The translations under genes and the position numbers were made by a program. Below the pieces are notes generated by a model. That model was not told where the DNA came from, did no database searches, and worked only from the letters and a program-made list of their open reading frames with translations. A stretch of 64,000 nucleotides of DNA, taken from assembly GCF_000264765.2 (NCBI RefSeq), contig NZ_CP006664.1:620001-684000 (forward strand), written 5' to 3'. This DNA is from Edwardsiella anguillarum ET080813. Lineage in GTDB: Bacteria; Pseudomonadota; Gammaproteobacteria; Enterobacterales; Enterobacteriaceae. Shown piece after piece: positions 38,392-49,254 of this stretch. Each line of letters opens with the position of its first letter. Position 1 is the stretch's first letter.

Positions 38392-40458
38392 ATGAGTCAT
38401 AAACAGCGTGCACTATTCGAACCGGCCCTGCTGAAAACGGCGCTGCGCGATGCGCTGCGTAAGCTGGATCCCCGCGTCCAGTGGCACAATCCGGTGATGT
38501 TTGTGGTCTATCTGGGCAGCCTGCTGACCAGCTTTATCTGGCTGATGATCCTGTGCGGCCAGACCGACGGCAGCGCCGTCTTCACCGGCAGCCTGGCCCT
38601 GTGGCTGTGGTTTACCGTGCTGTTTGCCAACCTGGCCGAGGCACTGGCCGAAGGGCGCAGCAAGGCGCAGGCCGAGAGCCTGAAAGGGGTGAAGAAGAGC
38701 GGCTGGGCCAAAAAGCTGGCGCAGGCGCAGTACGGCACCCCGTGGCAGAAGGTGGCCGCCGAAAGCCTGCGCAAAGGCGACCTGGTTCTGGTCGAGGCGG
38801 GCGATACCCTGCCCTGCGACGGCGAGGTGCTGGAGGGCGGCGCATCGGTGGATGAAAGCGCCATCACCGGGGAGTCGGCGCCGGTAATCCGCGAGTCCGG
38901 CGGCGACTTCTCCTCGGTCACCGGCGGCACCCGCGTGCTCTCCGACTGGCTGGTAGTACAGTGCAGCGTCAACCCCGGCGAAACCTTCCTCGATCGCATG
39001 ATCGCGATGGTGGAGGGTGCCAAGCGACGCAAAACGCCCAACGAGATCGCCCTGACCATCCTACTGATCGCCCTGACGATCATCTTTTTACTGGCCTGCG
39101 CCACCCTGTATCCCTTCTCACTCTTCGGGGCTCAGGTCAGCCAGATGGGCAGCCCGGTAACCGTAACCGTACTGGTGGCGCTGCTGGTCTGCCTGATCCC
39201 TACCACCATCGGCGGTCTGCTCTCGGCTATCGGTGTCGCCGGCATGAGCCGGATGCTGGGCGCCAACGTCATCGCTACCAGCGGACGGGCGGTCGAGGCC
39301 GCCGGGGATGTCGACGTCCTGCTGCTGGATAAGACCGGCACCATCACCCTGGGCAACCGCCAGGCCTCCGAGTTCCTGCCGGTCAGCGGCGTCAGCGAGC
39401 AGGCGCTGGCCAGCGCCGCGCAGCTGGCCTCCCTGGCGGACGAAACCCCAGAGGGGCGCAGCATCGTGGTGCTGGCCAAGCAGCGCTTTAACCTGCGCGA
39501 ACGCGACCTGAGCAGCCTGAACGCCACCTTTGTCCCCTTCTCCGCCCAGACTCGCATGAGCGGGGTCAACATCCAGGGCCGCATGATCCGCAAAGGCTCC
39601 GTCGACGCGATCCGCCGCTACGTCGAGTCCGCCAGCGGCCACTTCCCCCGCTCGGTGGAAGAGGCCGTCGAGCGCGTCGCGCGCAGCGGCGCCACCCCGC
39701 TGGTGGTGGCGGAGGATGCCCGCATCCTCGGCGTCGTCGCGCTGAAGGATATCGTCAAGGGGGGGATCAAAGAGCGCTTCGCCGAGCTGCGGCGCATGGG
39801 GATCAAAACGGTGATGATCACCGGCGATAACCGCCTGACCGCCGCCGCCATCGCCGCCGAGGCGGGAGTCGATGATTTCCTGGCCGAGGCGACGCCGGAG
39901 GCCAAGCTGGCGCTGATCCGCCAGTATCAGGCCGAAGGACGTCTGGTCGCCATGACCGGAGACGGCACCAACGACGCCCCGGCGCTGGCCCAGGCCGACG
40001 TGGCGGTGGCGATGAACTCCGGCACCCAGGCGGCCAAAGAGGCCGGCAACATGGTCGATCTGGACTCCAACCCGACCAAGCTTATCGAGGTGGTACACAT
40101 CGGCAAGCAGATGCTGATGACGCGCGGTTCGCTGACCACCTTCAGCATCGCCAACGATGTGGCCAAGTACTTCGCCATCATCCCGGCCGCCTTTGCCGCC
40201 ACCTACCCACAGCTCAACCAGCTCAACGTGATGCACCTGAGCTCACCGGCGTCGGCCATCATGTCGGCGGTGATCTTCAACGCGCTGATCATCGTCTTCC
40301 TGATCCCGCTGGCCCTGCGCGGCGTCAGCTACCGCCCGCTGAGCGCCGGCGCGCTGCTGCGGCGCAACCTGTGGATCTACGGCGCCGGCGGACTGGTGGT
40401 GCCCTTTATCGGCATCAAGCTGATCGATCTGTTATTAACCTTATGCGGCCTGGCTTAA
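38392..40458 (+). CDS. kdpB: K(+)-transporting P-type ATPase subunit B
   Basis: 688 aa (E. coli 682), starting [19 protein letters not shown]-type ATPase hallmarks: phosphorylated Asp313 in [15 protein letters not shown] loop (AITGESAPV) in the actuator domain, and [17 protein letters not shown] in the P domain. It drives high-affinity K+ uptake with KdpA, KdpC and KdpF. It lies 17 bp after kdpA. A longer open frame starting inside kdpA is unsupported. Confidence 0.97.
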   Translation: MSHKQRALFEPALLKTALRDALRKLDPRVQWHNPVMFVVYLGSLLTSFIWLMILCGQTDGSAVFTGSLALWLWFTVLFANLAEALAEGRSKAQAESLKGVKKSGWAKKLAQAQYGTPWQKVAAESLRKGDLVLVEAGDTLPCDGEVLEGGASVDESAITGESAPVIRESGGDFSSVTGGTRVLSDWLVVQCSVNPGETFLDRMIAMVEGAKRRKTPNEIALTILLIALTIIFLLACATLYPFSLFGAQVSQMGSPVTVTVLVALLVCLIPTTIGGLLSAIGVAGMSRMLGANVIATSGRAVEAAGDVDVLLLDKTGTITLGNRQASEFLPVSGVSEQALASAAQLASLADETPEGRSIVVLAKQRFNLRERDLSSLNATFVPFSAQTRMSGVNIQGRMIRKGSVDAIRRYVESASGHFPRSVEEAVERVARSGATPLVVAEDARILGVVALKDIVKGGIKERFAELRRMGIKTVMITGDNRLTAAAIAAEAGVDDFLAEATPEAKLALIRQYQAEGRLVAMTGDGTNDAPALAQADVAVAMNSGTQAAKEAGNMVDLDSNPTKLIEVVHIGKQMLMTRGSLTTFSIANDVAKYFAIIPAAFAATYPQLNQLNVMHLSSPASAIMSAVIFNALIIVFLIPLALRGVSYRPLSAGALLRRNLWIYGAGGLVVPFIGIKLIDLLLTLCGLA

Positions 40459-40469
40459 AGGAGCCCACC

Positions 40470-41075
40470 ATGACACAGCCCTTACTACGTCCCACCCTGG
40501 TCATGATGCTGGTGCTTACCCTGATCACCGGTATTCTCTATCCCCTGTTAACCACGGCGCTGGCGCAGCTGATGTTCCCCCTGCAGGCCAACGGATCCCT
40601 GCTGCTGCGCGATGGCCGCCCGGTGGGCTCTGCGCTGATCGGCCAGCCGTTCCAGCGCGACGACTACTTTTGGCCGCGCCCGTCGGCCACCGCCGGGCAC
40701 CCCTACAACGCCATGGCGTCGGGCGGCAGCAATCTGGCGGTCAGTAACCCGCTGCTGACCCGGACGCTGGCCGCGCGCGCCGAACGCCTGCGCCAGCGCG
40801 ATGCGCAGGAGCCCGTCGGCGAGCCGATACCGGTCGATCTGCTCACCAGCTCCGCCAGCGGCCTCGACCCGGATATCTCGCCGCAGGCCGCCCATTATCA
40901 GGCGGCGCGCATCGCCGCGGCGCGCGGACTCGCGCTGAGCCGCGTCGATGCCCTGATAGCCGATGACACCGAGCCGCGCTGGCCGGCCTTTCTCGGACAG
41001 CCGACGGTCAACGTATTGCGGCTGAATCTGGCGCTGGATCGGCTATCATCGGAGGCAACACCCCGCTTACGCTAA
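40470..41075 (+). CDS. kdpC: K(+)-transporting ATPase subunit C
   Basis: 201 aa, starting MTQPLLRPTLVMMLVLTLITG after AAAGGAG. One N-terminal membrane helix is followed by a periplasmic domain with RPSATAGHPYNAMASGGSNL and DISPQAAHYQAARIA, both KdpC signatures. It assists K+ binding or complex assembly. It lies 11 bp after kdpB. It is slightly longer than E. coli KdpC (190 aa). Confidence 0.95.
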   Translation: MTQPLLRPTLVMMLVLTLITGILYPLLTTALAQLMFPLQANGSLLLRDGRPVGSALIGQPFQRDDYFWPRPSATAGHPYNAMASGGSNLAVSNPLLTRTLAARAERLRQRDAQEPVGEPIPVDLLTSSASGLDPDISPQAAHYQAARIAAARGLALSRVDALIADDTEPRWPAFLGQPTVNVLRLNLALDRLSSEATPRLR

Positions 41076-41101
41076 CCGTTTTCGCTCGATAAGGATGTTT
41101 C

Positions 41102-43810
41102 ATGGTTGATGATGAACAGCGCCCCGACCCCGACGCCCTTCTGGCCCAGGTCAACGACCCCGCGCGCGGCAGGCTCAAGGTCTTCTTCGGCGCCTGCGCC
41201 GGCGTCGGTAAAACCTACGCCATGCTGCAGGAGGCGCAGCGCCTGCGCGCCCAGGGGCTGGACGTGGCGGTCGGCGTCGTAGAAACCCATGGCCGTAGCG
41301 AAACCGCCGCCCTGCTCGACGGTCTGGAGCTGCTGGCGCAAAAGCGGATCCACCACCGGGGGCGCCAGATCCGCGAATTCGACCTCGACCGGGCGCTGGC
41401 GCGCGCCCCCGCGCTGATCCTGATGGATGAGCTGGCGCATACCAATGCGCCCGGCTCTCGCCACCCCAAGCGCTGGCAGGACGTCGAGGAGCTGCTGGCG
41501 GCCGGTATCGACGTGCTGACCACCGTCAACGTACAGCATCTGGAGAGTCTGAACGATATCGTCGGCAGCGTGACCGGCGTACAGGTGCGCGAAACGGTGC
41601 CGGACCGGCTGTTTGACGCCGCCAGCGAGGTCGTGCTGGTCGATCTGCCGCCGGACGACCTGCGTCAGCGTCTCAAGGAGGGCAAGGTCTATATTCCGGG
41701 TCAGGCCGAGCGCGCCATCGAGCACTTTTTCCGCAAGGGAAACCTGATCGCCCTGCGTGAGCTGGCCCTGCGCCGCACCGCCGATCGGGTCGATGATCAG
41801 ATGCGCGCCTTTCGCAGCGGCCCCGGCGGCAGCCGGGTCTGGCACACCCGCGATGCCCTGCTGCTGTGCATAGGCCAGTACGCCGACAATGATAAGCTGG
41901 TGCGCACCGCTGCCCGTCTGGCCGGGCGGCTGGGCTGCGTCTGGCACGCCGTCTACGTGGAGACGCCGCACCTGCACCGCCTGCCGGAAAACGAGCGGCG
42001 CACCATCCTGCGCAGCATGCGCCTGGCGCAGGAGCTGGGGGCGGAGACCGCCACCCTCTCCGATCCCACCCCGGAGCACGCCATCCTGCGCTATGCCCGC
42101 GAACACAATCTGGGCAAAATTCTGCTGGGTCGCCGCCAGCGCGAGGCCCGGCGTCTGCGCTGGCCCGGTGCCAGCTTTGTCGATCGCCTGGCCCGCCTGG
42201 GCCCCGACCTCGACCTGCTGATCGTCGCCGTCGAAGATCGCCCCAGCGGCCCGCGGGAAAGCGATCCGCGCCCGTTCGGCGAAAAGTGGCGGGTGCAGAT
42301 CCAAGGGTTCCTGGTGGCCGCGGCGCTGTGCGCGCTGATCTCGCTGTGCGGCAGGCTGATGCTGCCCGCCTTCGATCAGGTCAACCTGGTGATGGTCTAC
42401 CTACTCGGGGTGGTGGTGGTGGCGCTGTTCTTTGGCCGCTGGCCGTCGGTGTTCGCCGCCTGCATCAGCGTCGCCAGCTTCGATCTGTTCTTCGTGCAGC
42501 CGCAGTGGTCCTTCGCCGTCAGCGACGTCCAGTACCTGGTCACCTTTGGCGTGATGCTGATCGTCGGTATTCTGATCGGGAACCTCACCGCCGGCATGCG
42601 CTATCAGGCGCGGGTAGCGCGCTACCGCGAACAGCGCGCCCGCCACATGTATGAAATGTCCAAGGCGCTGGGCAACGCGTTAAATCACGACGCGGTGGTA
42701 CACAGCGCCTGCGCCTCCCTTAATCACAGCTTTGGCGCCCGTACCACGCTGCTGCTGCCGGACGGCGACGGCCTGCTGCACCCCCGCCACGGCGATGAGG
42801 CCGGGGTAGCCAACGTCGATCTGGCCATCGCCCAGTGGTGTCTGGATCGTCGCCAGCCCGCTGGCGCCGGAACCGATACCCTGCCCGGCGTTCCCTATCA
42901 GCTGCTGCCCCTCTCCAGCGCCCAGAACACCTTTGGCGTACTGGCCATTGAACCGAGCAACCTGCGTCAGCTGATGGTGCCGGAGCAGCAGCGCCTGCTG
43001 CAAACCTATACCGTCATGATCGCCAACGCGCTGGAGCGCCTGCACCTGGCCCACAGCGCGGCGGCCGCCCGCCTGGAAGCCGAGCGGGAGCAGCTGCGCA
43101 ACTCGCTGCTGGCCGCCCTCTCTCACGATCTGCGCACCCCGCTGACGGTGCTGTTCGGGCAGGCGGAGATACTGACGCTGGATCTGGCCAGCGAGCGATC
43201 GGCCCACGCCCCGCAGGCGGAGGAGATCCGCCAGCAGATCCTCAACACCTCGCGTCTGGTCAACAACCTGCTCGACATGGCCCGCATCCAGTCCGGCGGC
43301 TTCCGTCTGCGCAAGGCGTGGCAGTCGCTGGAGGAGATCGTCGGCAGCGCCATCCATACGCTGGAGCCGATGCTGGCCGGCCATCCCCTCGCCCTCAGCC
43401 TGCCGGCGGATCTGCCGCTGGTGAACTGCGACGGGGCGCTCATCGAGCGCGTCCTGCAGAATCTGCTGGAGAACGCGGGGAAATACGCCGGCAGCGCGGC
43501 CAGCATCGCCATCGGCGCTCGGGTCGGCGCCGACGGGCTCGAGGTGGAGTTAAGCGACAGCGGGCCGGGGATTCCCGCAGACCAGCTGCCGCATATCTTC
43601 AACAAGTTTACCCGCGGTGATAAAGAGTCCGCCATTCCCGGCGTCGGTTTGGGGTTAGCGATTTGCCGTGCCATTATTGATATACACGGTGGTAGAATCT
43701 GGGTCGAGAGCCCGCCGCAGGGCGGCGCCCATTTTCACTTTACCCTGCCGTTGGAAACCGTGCCGGAGATCGACCCGGAAACCGATGAGGAGATGACAGA
43801 CAACCCGTGA
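41102..43810 (+). CDS. kdpD: Osmosensitive K+ channel histidine kinase KdpD
   Basis: 902 aa. The N-terminal KdpD domain has a Walker A motif (GACAGVGKTYAML) near residue 30. A Usp-like domain spans about 250–370. Four closely spaced membrane helices (DUF4118) follow at about 400–500, then a GAF-like region. The kinase core has phospho-acceptor His675 in LSHDLRTPLTVL and ATP-lid motifs LLENAGKYA and DSGPGIP. It senses K+ limitation and phosphorylates KdpE. It is 26 bp after kdpC and overlaps kdpE by four bases. Confidence 0.96.
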   Translation: MVDDEQRPDPDALLAQVNDPARGRLKVFFGACAGVGKTYAMLQEAQRLRAQGLDVAVGVVETHGRSETAALLDGLELLAQKRIHHRGRQIREFDLDRALARAPALILMDELAHTNAPGSRHPKRWQDVEELLAAGIDVLTTVNVQHLESLNDIVGSVTGVQVRETVPDRLFDAASEVVLVDLPPDDLRQRLKEGKVYIPGQAERAIEHFFRKGNLIALRELALRRTADRVDDQMRAFRSGPGGSRVWHTRDALLLCIGQYADNDKLVRTAARLAGRLGCVWHAVYVETPHLHRLPENERRTILRSMRLAQELGAETATLSDPTPEHAILRYAREHNLGKILLGRRQREARRLRWPGASFVDRLARLGPDLDLLIVAVEDRPSGPRESDPRPFGEKWRVQIQGFLVAAALCALISLCGRLMLPAFDQVNLVMVYLLGVVVVALFFGRWPSVFAACISVASFDLFFVQPQWSFAVSDVQYLVTFGVMLIVGILIGNLTAGMRYQARVARYREQRARHMYEMSKALGNALNHDAVVHSACASLNHSFGARTTLLLPDGDGLLHPRHGDEAGVANVDLAIAQWCLDRRQPAGAGTDTLPGVPYQLLPLSSAQNTFGVLAIEPSNLRQLMVPEQQRLLQTYTVMIANALERLHLAHSAAAARLEAEREQLRNSLLAALSHDLRTPLTVLFGQAEILTLDLASERSAHAPQAEEIRQQILNTSRLVNNLLDMARIQSGGFRLRKAWQSLEEIVGSAIHTLEPMLAGHPLALSLPADLPLVNCDGALIERVLQNLLENAGKYAGSAASIAIGARVGADGLEVELSDSGPGIPADQLPHIFNKFTRGDKESAIPGVGLGLAICRAIIDIHGGRIWVESPPQGGAHFHFTLPLETVPEIDPETDEEMTDNP

Positions 43811-44496
43811 CAGCCGCCCCCATCACTATTCTGATCGTCGAAGACGAACAGGCCATCCGCCGCTTTGTGCGCGCCGCCCTGGAAAACGAAGGCTGGCGCG
43901 TCGCAGACGCCGATGGCCTGCAGCGAGGCCTGATCGAGGCCGCAACCCGCCAGCCGGATCTGATCATTCTCGATCTGGGGCTGCCGGACGGCGACGGCGT
44001 GGAGTTTATCCGCGATCTGCGCCGCTGGAGCGCCATTCCGGTGATCGTGCTCTCGGCGCGCTGCGATGAGGCCGATAAGGTTGAGGCCCTCGACGCCGGC
44101 GCCGAGGACTTTCTGAGCAAGCCCTTCGGCGTTGCGGAGCTGCTGGCGCGGGTACGGGTGGCGCTGCGGCGTCACACCCGCCAGCAGCAGGAGAGCCCGC
44201 TGGTCTGCTTCGCCGACGTCCAGGTGGATCTGCTGGCGCGCAGCGTCACCCGCTGCGGCGAGCGGCTGCACCTCACGCCGATCGAGTTTCGCCTGCTGGC
44301 CGAGCTTATCGCCAACAGCGGGAAGGTGCTGACCCAGCGCCAGCTGCTCAGCAGCGTCTGGGGCCCCAACTACGTCGAGCACAGCCACTACCTGCGCATC
44401 TACATGGGACACCTGCGCCAGAAACTGGAGGCCGAACCGGCCCGCCCGCGCCACCTGCTGACCGAGACCGGCGTCGGCTACCGCTTTATGCCTTAG
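43807..44496 (+). CDS. kdpE: Response regulator KdpE (OmpR family)
   Basis: 229 aa. The receiver domain has acidic pocket VEDEQ, phospho-acceptor Asp56 in ILDLGLPDGDG and Lys in LSKPFG. The C-terminal winged helix includes LTPIEFRLLAEL and EHSHYLRIYMGHLRQKLE. The start is GTG, its GTGA overlapping the kdpD stop, which indicates coupling. It activates kdpFABC through the T-rich site at 36492–36508. Confidence 0.96.
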   Translation: MTAAPITILIVEDEQAIRRFVRAALENEGWRVADADGLQRGLIEAATRQPDLIILDLGLPDGDGVEFIRDLRRWSAIPVIVLSARCDEADKVEALDAGAEDFLSKPFGVAELLARVRVALRRHTRQQQESPLVCFADVQVDLLARSVTRCGERLHLTPIEFRLLAELIANSGKVLTQRQLLSSVWGPNYVEHSHYLRIYMGHLRQKLEAEPARPRHLLTETGVGYRFMP

Positions 44497-44528
44497 CGGG
44501 CGCGATCGCCTCTCCCCGGACTACGCCC

Positions 44529-44558
44529 ATAAAAAAACGCCGCGCAGTGCGCGGCGTT
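44529..44558 (-). terminator. Terminator of pgm (between convergent kdpE and pgm)
   Basis: Stem AACGCCGCGC/GCGCGGCGTT (44536–44545 and 44549–44558) with a 3-nt loop. On the minus strand it is followed by seven Ts. On the plus strand it has no T-run, so it mainly serves pgm. Confidence 0.88.
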
Positions 44559-44579
44559 GCGGTAGGTGTAATGACGCGC

Positions 44580-46220
44580 TTAAGCGTTAGCCAGTACGGC
44601 GCTCACAATATCGACCGCCTCTTTCTCGATACGCTGGCGATGCTCCGCACCCAGGAAGCTTTCACAGTAGATCTTGTAGGCTTCCTCGGTGCCGGACGGA
44701 CGCGCGGCAAACCAGCCGTTGTCGGTCATGATCTTCAGCCCGCCGATCGGCGCATCGTTGCCCGGGGCGCGGGTCAGACGGGCGGTGATCGGATCGCCCG
44801 CCAGCCGGTCCGCCTGCACCATCTCCGGAGAGAGACGGGAGAGCGCCGCCTTCTGGGCATGGGTCGCCGGTGCCTGCAGACGGTTATAGCTCGGCGAGCC
44901 AAAGCGCGCCGCCAGCGCATCGTAATGCTGCTGCGGATTCTTACCGGTCTGGGCGGTGATCTCTGCCGCCAGCAGGCACAGGATGATGCCATCCTTATCG
45001 GTAGACCACGGCGTGCCGTTGAAGCGCAGGAACGATGCCCCGGCGCTCTCTTCGCCGCCAAAGCCGAGGCTGCCGTCAAACAGACCGTCGACAAACCACT
45101 TGAAGCCGACCGGCACCTCCACCAGGCGGCGATCCAGCGCCTTAACCACCCGATCGATCATCGCGCTGGAGACCAGCGTCTTACCCACGGCCACCTCGGC
45201 CCCCCACTGCGGACGGTGGCGGAACAGGTAGTCGATGGCCACGGCCAGATAGTGGTTCGGGTTCATCAGCCCGGCCGGCGTTACGATGCCGTGACGGTCG
45301 TAGTCCGGGTCATTGGCAAAGGCCAGATCGAAGCGATCGCGCAGCGCCAGCAGCCCCGCCATGGCGCTCTCCGAGGAGCAGTCCATGCGGATCACGCCGT
45401 CGTGGTCCAGATGCATAAAGCGGAAGGTCTGATCGATATGGTCGTTGACCAGCGTCAGATCCAGGCCGTAATGCTCGCCGATGCGCTGCCAGTATTCGAT
45501 ACCGGAGCCGCCGAGCGGATCGACGCCCAGCTTCAGACCGGCGCGCTGAATCGCCGGCATATCGACGATATCACGCAGATCTTCGACGTAGGGCTGCACC
45601 AGGTCGCGCGCGTGGATATGGCCGCTGCGCCAGGCCGCGTCCAGCGTCAGACGCTTCACGCCGGCCAGATCCTGCGCCAGCAGCTGGTTGGCACGCTGCT
45701 CGATAACGCGGGTCAGATTGGTGTCCGCCGGGCCGCCGTTGGTCGGGTTGTATTTGATGCCGCCGTCTTCGGGCGGGTTATGGGAGGGCGTAATCACGAT
45801 ACCGTCGGCCAGCGCGCCGCCGCGACGGTTATGGGTCAGAATGGCATGAGACACCGCCGGCGTCGGGGTAAAACCATTGTTCTCCTGCACCACCACCGCA
45901 ACGCCGTTGGCGCTCAGCACCTCCAGCACGCTGACGAAGGCCGGCTCAGAGAGCGCATGGGTATCTTTACCGACAAAGCAAGGTCCCTCGACGCCGTTGG
46001 CCTTGCGCACCTCGGCGATCGCCTGGGCGATCGCCAGAATGTGCGCCTCGTTGAAGCTTTGGCGCTGCGCGCTGCCGCGGTGACCGGAGGTGCCGAACTT
46101 CACGGCGTGGGACGGATTATCCGCCTGCGGACGCAGGCTGTAATACTGTGCAACCAGCTGAGCCACATTGATCAAATCGCTCTGCCGGGCAGGCTGCCCG
46201 GCGCGCGGGTGATTTGCCAT
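44580..46220 (-). CDS. pgm: Phosphoglucomutase (alpha-D-glucose phosphate-specific)
   Basis: 546 aa, as in E. coli Pgm. It interconverts glucose 1- and 6-phosphate for glycogen, UDP-glucose and galactose use. The catalytic phosphoserine loop is [15 protein letters not shown] near residue 146. The Mg site DPDYDRHG, sugar-binding [12 protein letters not shown] and phosphate-binding [12 protein letters not shown] follow in the usual order. It lies 29 bp after seqA on the same strand. Confidence 0.97.
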   Translation of the reverse strand: MANHPRAGQPARQSDLINVAQLVAQYYSLRPQADNPSHAVKFGTSGHRGSAQRQSFNEAHILAIAQAIAEVRKANGVEGPCFVGKDTHALSEPAFVSVLEVLSANGVAVVVQENNGFTPTPAVSHAILTHNRRGGALADGIVITPSHNPPEDGGIKYNPTNGGPADTNLTRVIEQRANQLLAQDLAGVKRLTLDAAWRSGHIHARDLVQPYVEDLRDIVDMPAIQRAGLKLGVDPLGGSGIEYWQRIGEHYGLDLTLVNDHIDQTFRFMHLDHDGVIRMDCSSESAMAGLLALRDRFDLAFANDPDYDRHGIVTPAGLMNPNHYLAVAIDYLFRHRPQWGAEVAVGKTLVSSAMIDRVVKALDRRLVEVPVGFKWFVDGLFDGSLGFGGEESAGASFLRFNGTPWSTDKDGIILCLLAAEITAQTGKNPQQHYDALAARFGSPSYNRLQAPATHAQKAALSRLSPEMVQADRLAGDPITARLTRAPGNDAPIGGLKIMTDNGWFAARPSGTEEAYKIYCESFLGAEHRQRIEKEAVDIVSAVLANA

Positions 46221-46249
46221 CTGCGCTTCTCCCTAACGCTTGTTATTTA

Positions 46250-46789
46250 TCAAATGGTGCCGCAAACCTTCTCGATCAGCTCCACGGGGAACTGCATCGC
46301 CAGCATGATGTGTTCGATCATCGCGCGCTTGCGGCCTGAGTTGGTATTGGTGATCACCCAATAAGGGGTGCCGGGTACCTGCTTGGGCTTGGTGTGATTG
46401 CCACTCTGCAGCAGCGTATTGCGATCGCCGGCAAAGTAGACGCGGGTGCGCCCGTGCAGGGCATCCGTTGCCGCCGCAAACCCATCGGCGTCAATGGCGT
46501 ACAGCGTGGTCAGGATCAGCATAAAGCGACTGACCGCCCTGTTCTGTTCAGCATACTCGTCCGACAGCAGCAGCTCGCGCATGGTGCGCACGCGATCCTG
46601 CGGCCGGGATACCGCCGCGGCAGGGGGGGTCACCAGCGCAGGAAGCGCCGCGCCAGCGACGGCGGCCGGCTTGCTCTCCATACCGACTTTCAGCAGCCGG
46701 CGCAGAATGTCGGAAGCACTCTCGCCAATCCGCTGGGTGTGGCTGGCAATATAGCGGTAGAGCTCCTCGTCGACTTCAATCGTTTTCAT
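46250..46789 (-). CDS. seqA: Negative modulator of initiation of replication SeqA
   Basis: 179 aa (E. coli 181). The N-terminal oligomerisation domain starts MKTIEVDEELYRYIASHTQRIGE. The C-terminal domain binds hemimethylated GATC pairs (YFAGDRNTLLQSGNHTKPKQVPGTPYWV). It sequesters oriC and the dnaA promoter after replication. It precedes pgm by 29 bp and diverges from ybfF across 257 bp. Confidence 0.96.
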   Translation of the reverse strand: MKTIEVDEELYRYIASHTQRIGESASDILRRLLKVGMESKPAAVAGAALPALVTPPAAAVSRPQDRVRTMRELLLSDEYAEQNRAVSRFMLILTTLYAIDADGFAAATDALHGRTRVYFAGDRNTLLQSGNHTKPKQVPGTPYWVITNTNSGRKRAMIEHIMLAMQFPVELIEKVCGTI

Positions 46790-47046
46790 CGTTATCCAGT
46801 ACTTTTGCTACGTGGTCAGATTGGATTATAAGGTTAAACGCCTTGAGCGGATAGCGTTTAGCGCCACGGCGGGGTGATTAACGTCCATTTTGGTGCCTGC
46901 GCGGCACAAAAGCGGCGCGGACAGCCATACGGCTCGGAAATCGGCGTAGATGCCCGGCCCGCTGGGGTCAACCCCGCCGAGCGGCGGACAATTCGCCGCC
47001 GGCGTGGTAACCTATACGCAACATTAACCGAACAATTTATCTCGCC

Positions 47047-47835
47047 ATGATCCTGACCCTGAATCATCTGCTGCTGCGGGCGCCGCAGCCGCCGAGCCAA
47101 CCGCCGCTGCTGCTGATCCACGGCCTGTTCGGTTCGCTGGACAACCTGGGCCAGCTCGCCCGCGCGCTCAATCCCCAGCGCGACGTACTGCTGGTCGATC
47201 TGCGTAACCACGGGCAGTCCCCTCATACCCCCGAGATGAACTATGACCTGCTCGCCGAGGATCTCATCGCGCTGATCGACGCCTACGGCCTGGCGCCGCT
47301 GGACATCATTGGCCACTCCATGGGCGGAAAAGCGGCGATGCGTCTGGCGGCGCTCGCCCCGCAGCGCCTGCGCCGTCTGGTGGTGCTAGATATGGCGCCG
47401 GTGGCCTACCCCACCCGCCGTCACGACGCGGTCTTTGCCGCCCTGAACGCGGTGCAGACGGCGGCGGTACAGACCCGCCCGCAGGCGGCGCAGATCCTGC
47501 GCCGCTTTCTGCAGCAGGAGGGGGTGGTGCAGTTTCTGCTCAAGTCCTTTTACCAGGGACGCTGGCGCTTTAATCTTGCGGCCCTGCAGCAGCACTACCC
47601 GCAGATCCTCGGCTGGCAGCCGCAGGCGCCCCACCCGGGGGCGACGCTGTTCATCAAGGGCGCGGACTCGCCCTATATTCTCGATGACTATCGCGAGGCG
47701 ATCGCCCGCCAGTTTCCCTGCGCCCGCGCCCACGTGGTCAGCGGCAGCGGCCACTGGCTGCACGCCGAACAGCCAGACAACGTCCTGCGCGCGGTGCGCC
47801 GCTTTCTCGATCCCCCCTCCGGCGCAGGGGCGTGA
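47047..47835 (+). CDS. ybfF: Alpha/beta-hydrolase esterase YbfF
   Basis: 262 aa (E. coli 254). Alpha/beta-hydrolase fold with oxyanion HGLFGSLDNLGQL, nucleophile Ser in IGHSMGGKAAMRL and catalytic His near the C-terminus in SGHWLHAE. E. coli YbfF is an esterase acting on short acyl esters and acyl-CoAs in vitro; its physiological substrate is unknown. It is divergent from seqA and precedes ybfE. Confidence 0.93.
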   Translation: MILTLNHLLLRAPQPPSQPPLLLIHGLFGSLDNLGQLARALNPQRDVLLVDLRNHGQSPHTPEMNYDLLAEDLIALIDAYGLAPLDIIGHSMGGKAAMRLAALAPQRLRRLVVLDMAPVAYPTRRHDAVFAALNAVQTAAVQTRPQAAQILRRFLQQEGVVQFLLKSFYQGRWRFNLAALQQHYPQILGWQPQAPHPGATLFIKGADSPYILDDYREAIARQFPCARAHVVSGSGHWLHAEQPDNVLRAVRRFLDPPSGAGA

Positions 47836-48048
47836 AGCGTCCGGCGGATCGGATCGTGCCCTCATCGGTGCGGGAACGCGCGCCGACGCCGATAAGGGAT
47901 TGTCGCTGCTCCACTCCCTGGGGTATGATGGCGCGCTAAAATGGGCGGCGCGTCCCCGTACGGTGCCGTCGGGGGAAATCCCGTATATACGTTAATCGGA
48001 GTCCGGGGTTCCCGTGCTCCCTTCTCCTTGCAGTACCGCTACCTGAAT

Positions 48049-48327
48049 ATGGCCAAAGAACAAACGGACCGCACGACGCTCGATCTGTTCGCGGAAGAAC
48101 GTCGTCCAGGTCGTCCCAAAACCAACCCGCTTTCCCGGGAAGAGCAGCTGCGGATTAACAAGCGTAACCAGCTGCGGCGCGATCGGGTGAAAGGGCTGCG
48201 CCGCGTCGAGCTGAAGATGAATGAAGAGGCGGTCGATCTCCTCAACCGTCTGGCGCAGGAGCGCAACATCAGCCGCAGCGAGCTGATCGAGCAGATGCTG
48301 CTCCGTCAGCTACCGCTGGACACCTGA
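48049..48327 (+). CDS. ybfE: LexA-regulated-family protein YbfE (CopB/RHH-like)
   Basis: 92 aa from MAKEQTDRTTLDLFAEERRPGRPKTNPLS, identical in pattern to E. coli YbfE; the longer open frame upstream is unsupported. The C-terminal half (RVELKMNEEAVDLLNRLAQERNISRSELIEQML) looks like a ribbon-helix-helix DNA-binding fold. In E. coli ybfE is in the LexA regulon. Here I see only the palindrome CGTATATACG (47982–47991), not a canonical SOS box. It precedes fldA by 184 bp. Confidence 0.88.
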   Translation: MAKEQTDRTTLDLFAEERRPGRPKTNPLSREEQLRINKRNQLRRDRVKGLRRVELKMNEEAVDLLNRLAQERNISRSELIEQMLLRQLPLDT

Positions 48328-48511
48328 CCCGCCCGGCGCAGCGCACAATGACGATAAAGCCGCGACGCCAAAAATGTTATAGTATTCGACTGGTAGGTAG
48401 GCTGGGTGTGTGACCGCGCCCGGTTAGGCTCAGCGCCTAATCCCGTCCGTCGCCCGCGACGGTCAGGGCACAGCCTGATTTAATTTCTGAGATAAAAGGT
48501 AAATTCGCGAT

Positions 48512-49039
48512 ATGGCAATCGTAGGTATTTTCTTTGGCAGCGACACCGGCAACACGGAAAACATTGCTAAGATGATCCAGAAGCAACTGGGTAAAGACGT
48601 TGCTGAAGTTCATGACATTGCCAAGAGCAGCAAGGAAGACCTTGAGGCGTTTGATATCCTTCTGCTGGGTATCCCCACCTGGTACTACGGCGAAGCGCAG
48701 TGCGACTGGGATGACTTCTTCCCCTCGCTGGAGGAGATCGACTTCTCCGGTAAGCTGATTGCGCTGTTCGGCTGCGGCGATCAGGAGGACTATGCCGAGT
48801 ACTTCTGCGATGCAATGGGCACCATCCGCGAGCTGGTTGAGGCGCGCGGCGCCACCATCGTCGGCCACTGGCCGACCGCCGGATACCACTTTGAAGCCTC
48901 CAAGGCGCTGGTCGACAGCAACACCTTCGTCGGCCTGGCCATCGATGAGGATCGCCAACCGGAGCTAACCGCCGAGCGCGTGGACGCCTGGGTCAAGCAG
49001 CTCAGCGCAGAGATGCATCTGGCCGATATCCTGGGCTAA
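48512..49039 (+). CDS. fldA: Flavodoxin 1
   Basis: 175 aa (E. coli 176), long-chain flavodoxin. The FMN phosphate loop is GSDTGNTENIA. The isoalloxazine-stacking residues lie in IPTWYYGEAQCDWDDF and FGCGDQEDYAEYFCDA. It is an essential low-potential electron donor in enterics, for example to IspG/IspH, BioB and pyruvate formate-lyase activation. It lies upstream of fur on the same strand, as in E. coli. Confidence 0.97.
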   Translation: MAIVGIFFGSDTGNTENIAKMIQKQLGKDVAEVHDIAKSSKEDLEAFDILLLGIPTWYYGEAQCDWDDFFPSLEEIDFSGKLIALFGCGDQEDYAEYFCDAMGTIRELVEARGATIVGHWPTAGYHFEASKALVDSNTFVGLAIDEDRQPELTAERVDAWVKQLSAEMHLADILG

Positions 49040-49212
49040 TGCCTGTCGCCTGCCGGCGCGGAGCCCCGTTTAATAGCCGGCAGGTATTTCAGCCATCAAT
49101 AAAAACGATAGTGCGCAGTTCGCTGCGTCATTTGTTTCTATCTTCCTCATTACTCGCGAGTTATATCTGGCCCACGCCGCGGGCACCCCACGCCGGACAC
49201 GCCGCGCCACGG

Positions 49213-49254
49213 TTCCCATTTAGGGATATCGGCCTTATAATGAATCTCACTATT
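49213..49254 (+). promoter_or_regulatory. fur promoter with overlapping Fur box
   Basis: -35 TTCCCA (49213–49218), 17-bp spacer, perfect -10 TATAAT (49236–49241). A 19-bp element starting at the -10 (49236–49254) matches the Fur consensus at 13 of 19 positions, consistent with autoregulation as in E. coli. Confidence 0.7.

Noticed and set aside
47982-47991. LexA box for ybfE
   Set aside because: CGTATATACG is palindromic but lacks the CTG...CAG ends of an SOS box.
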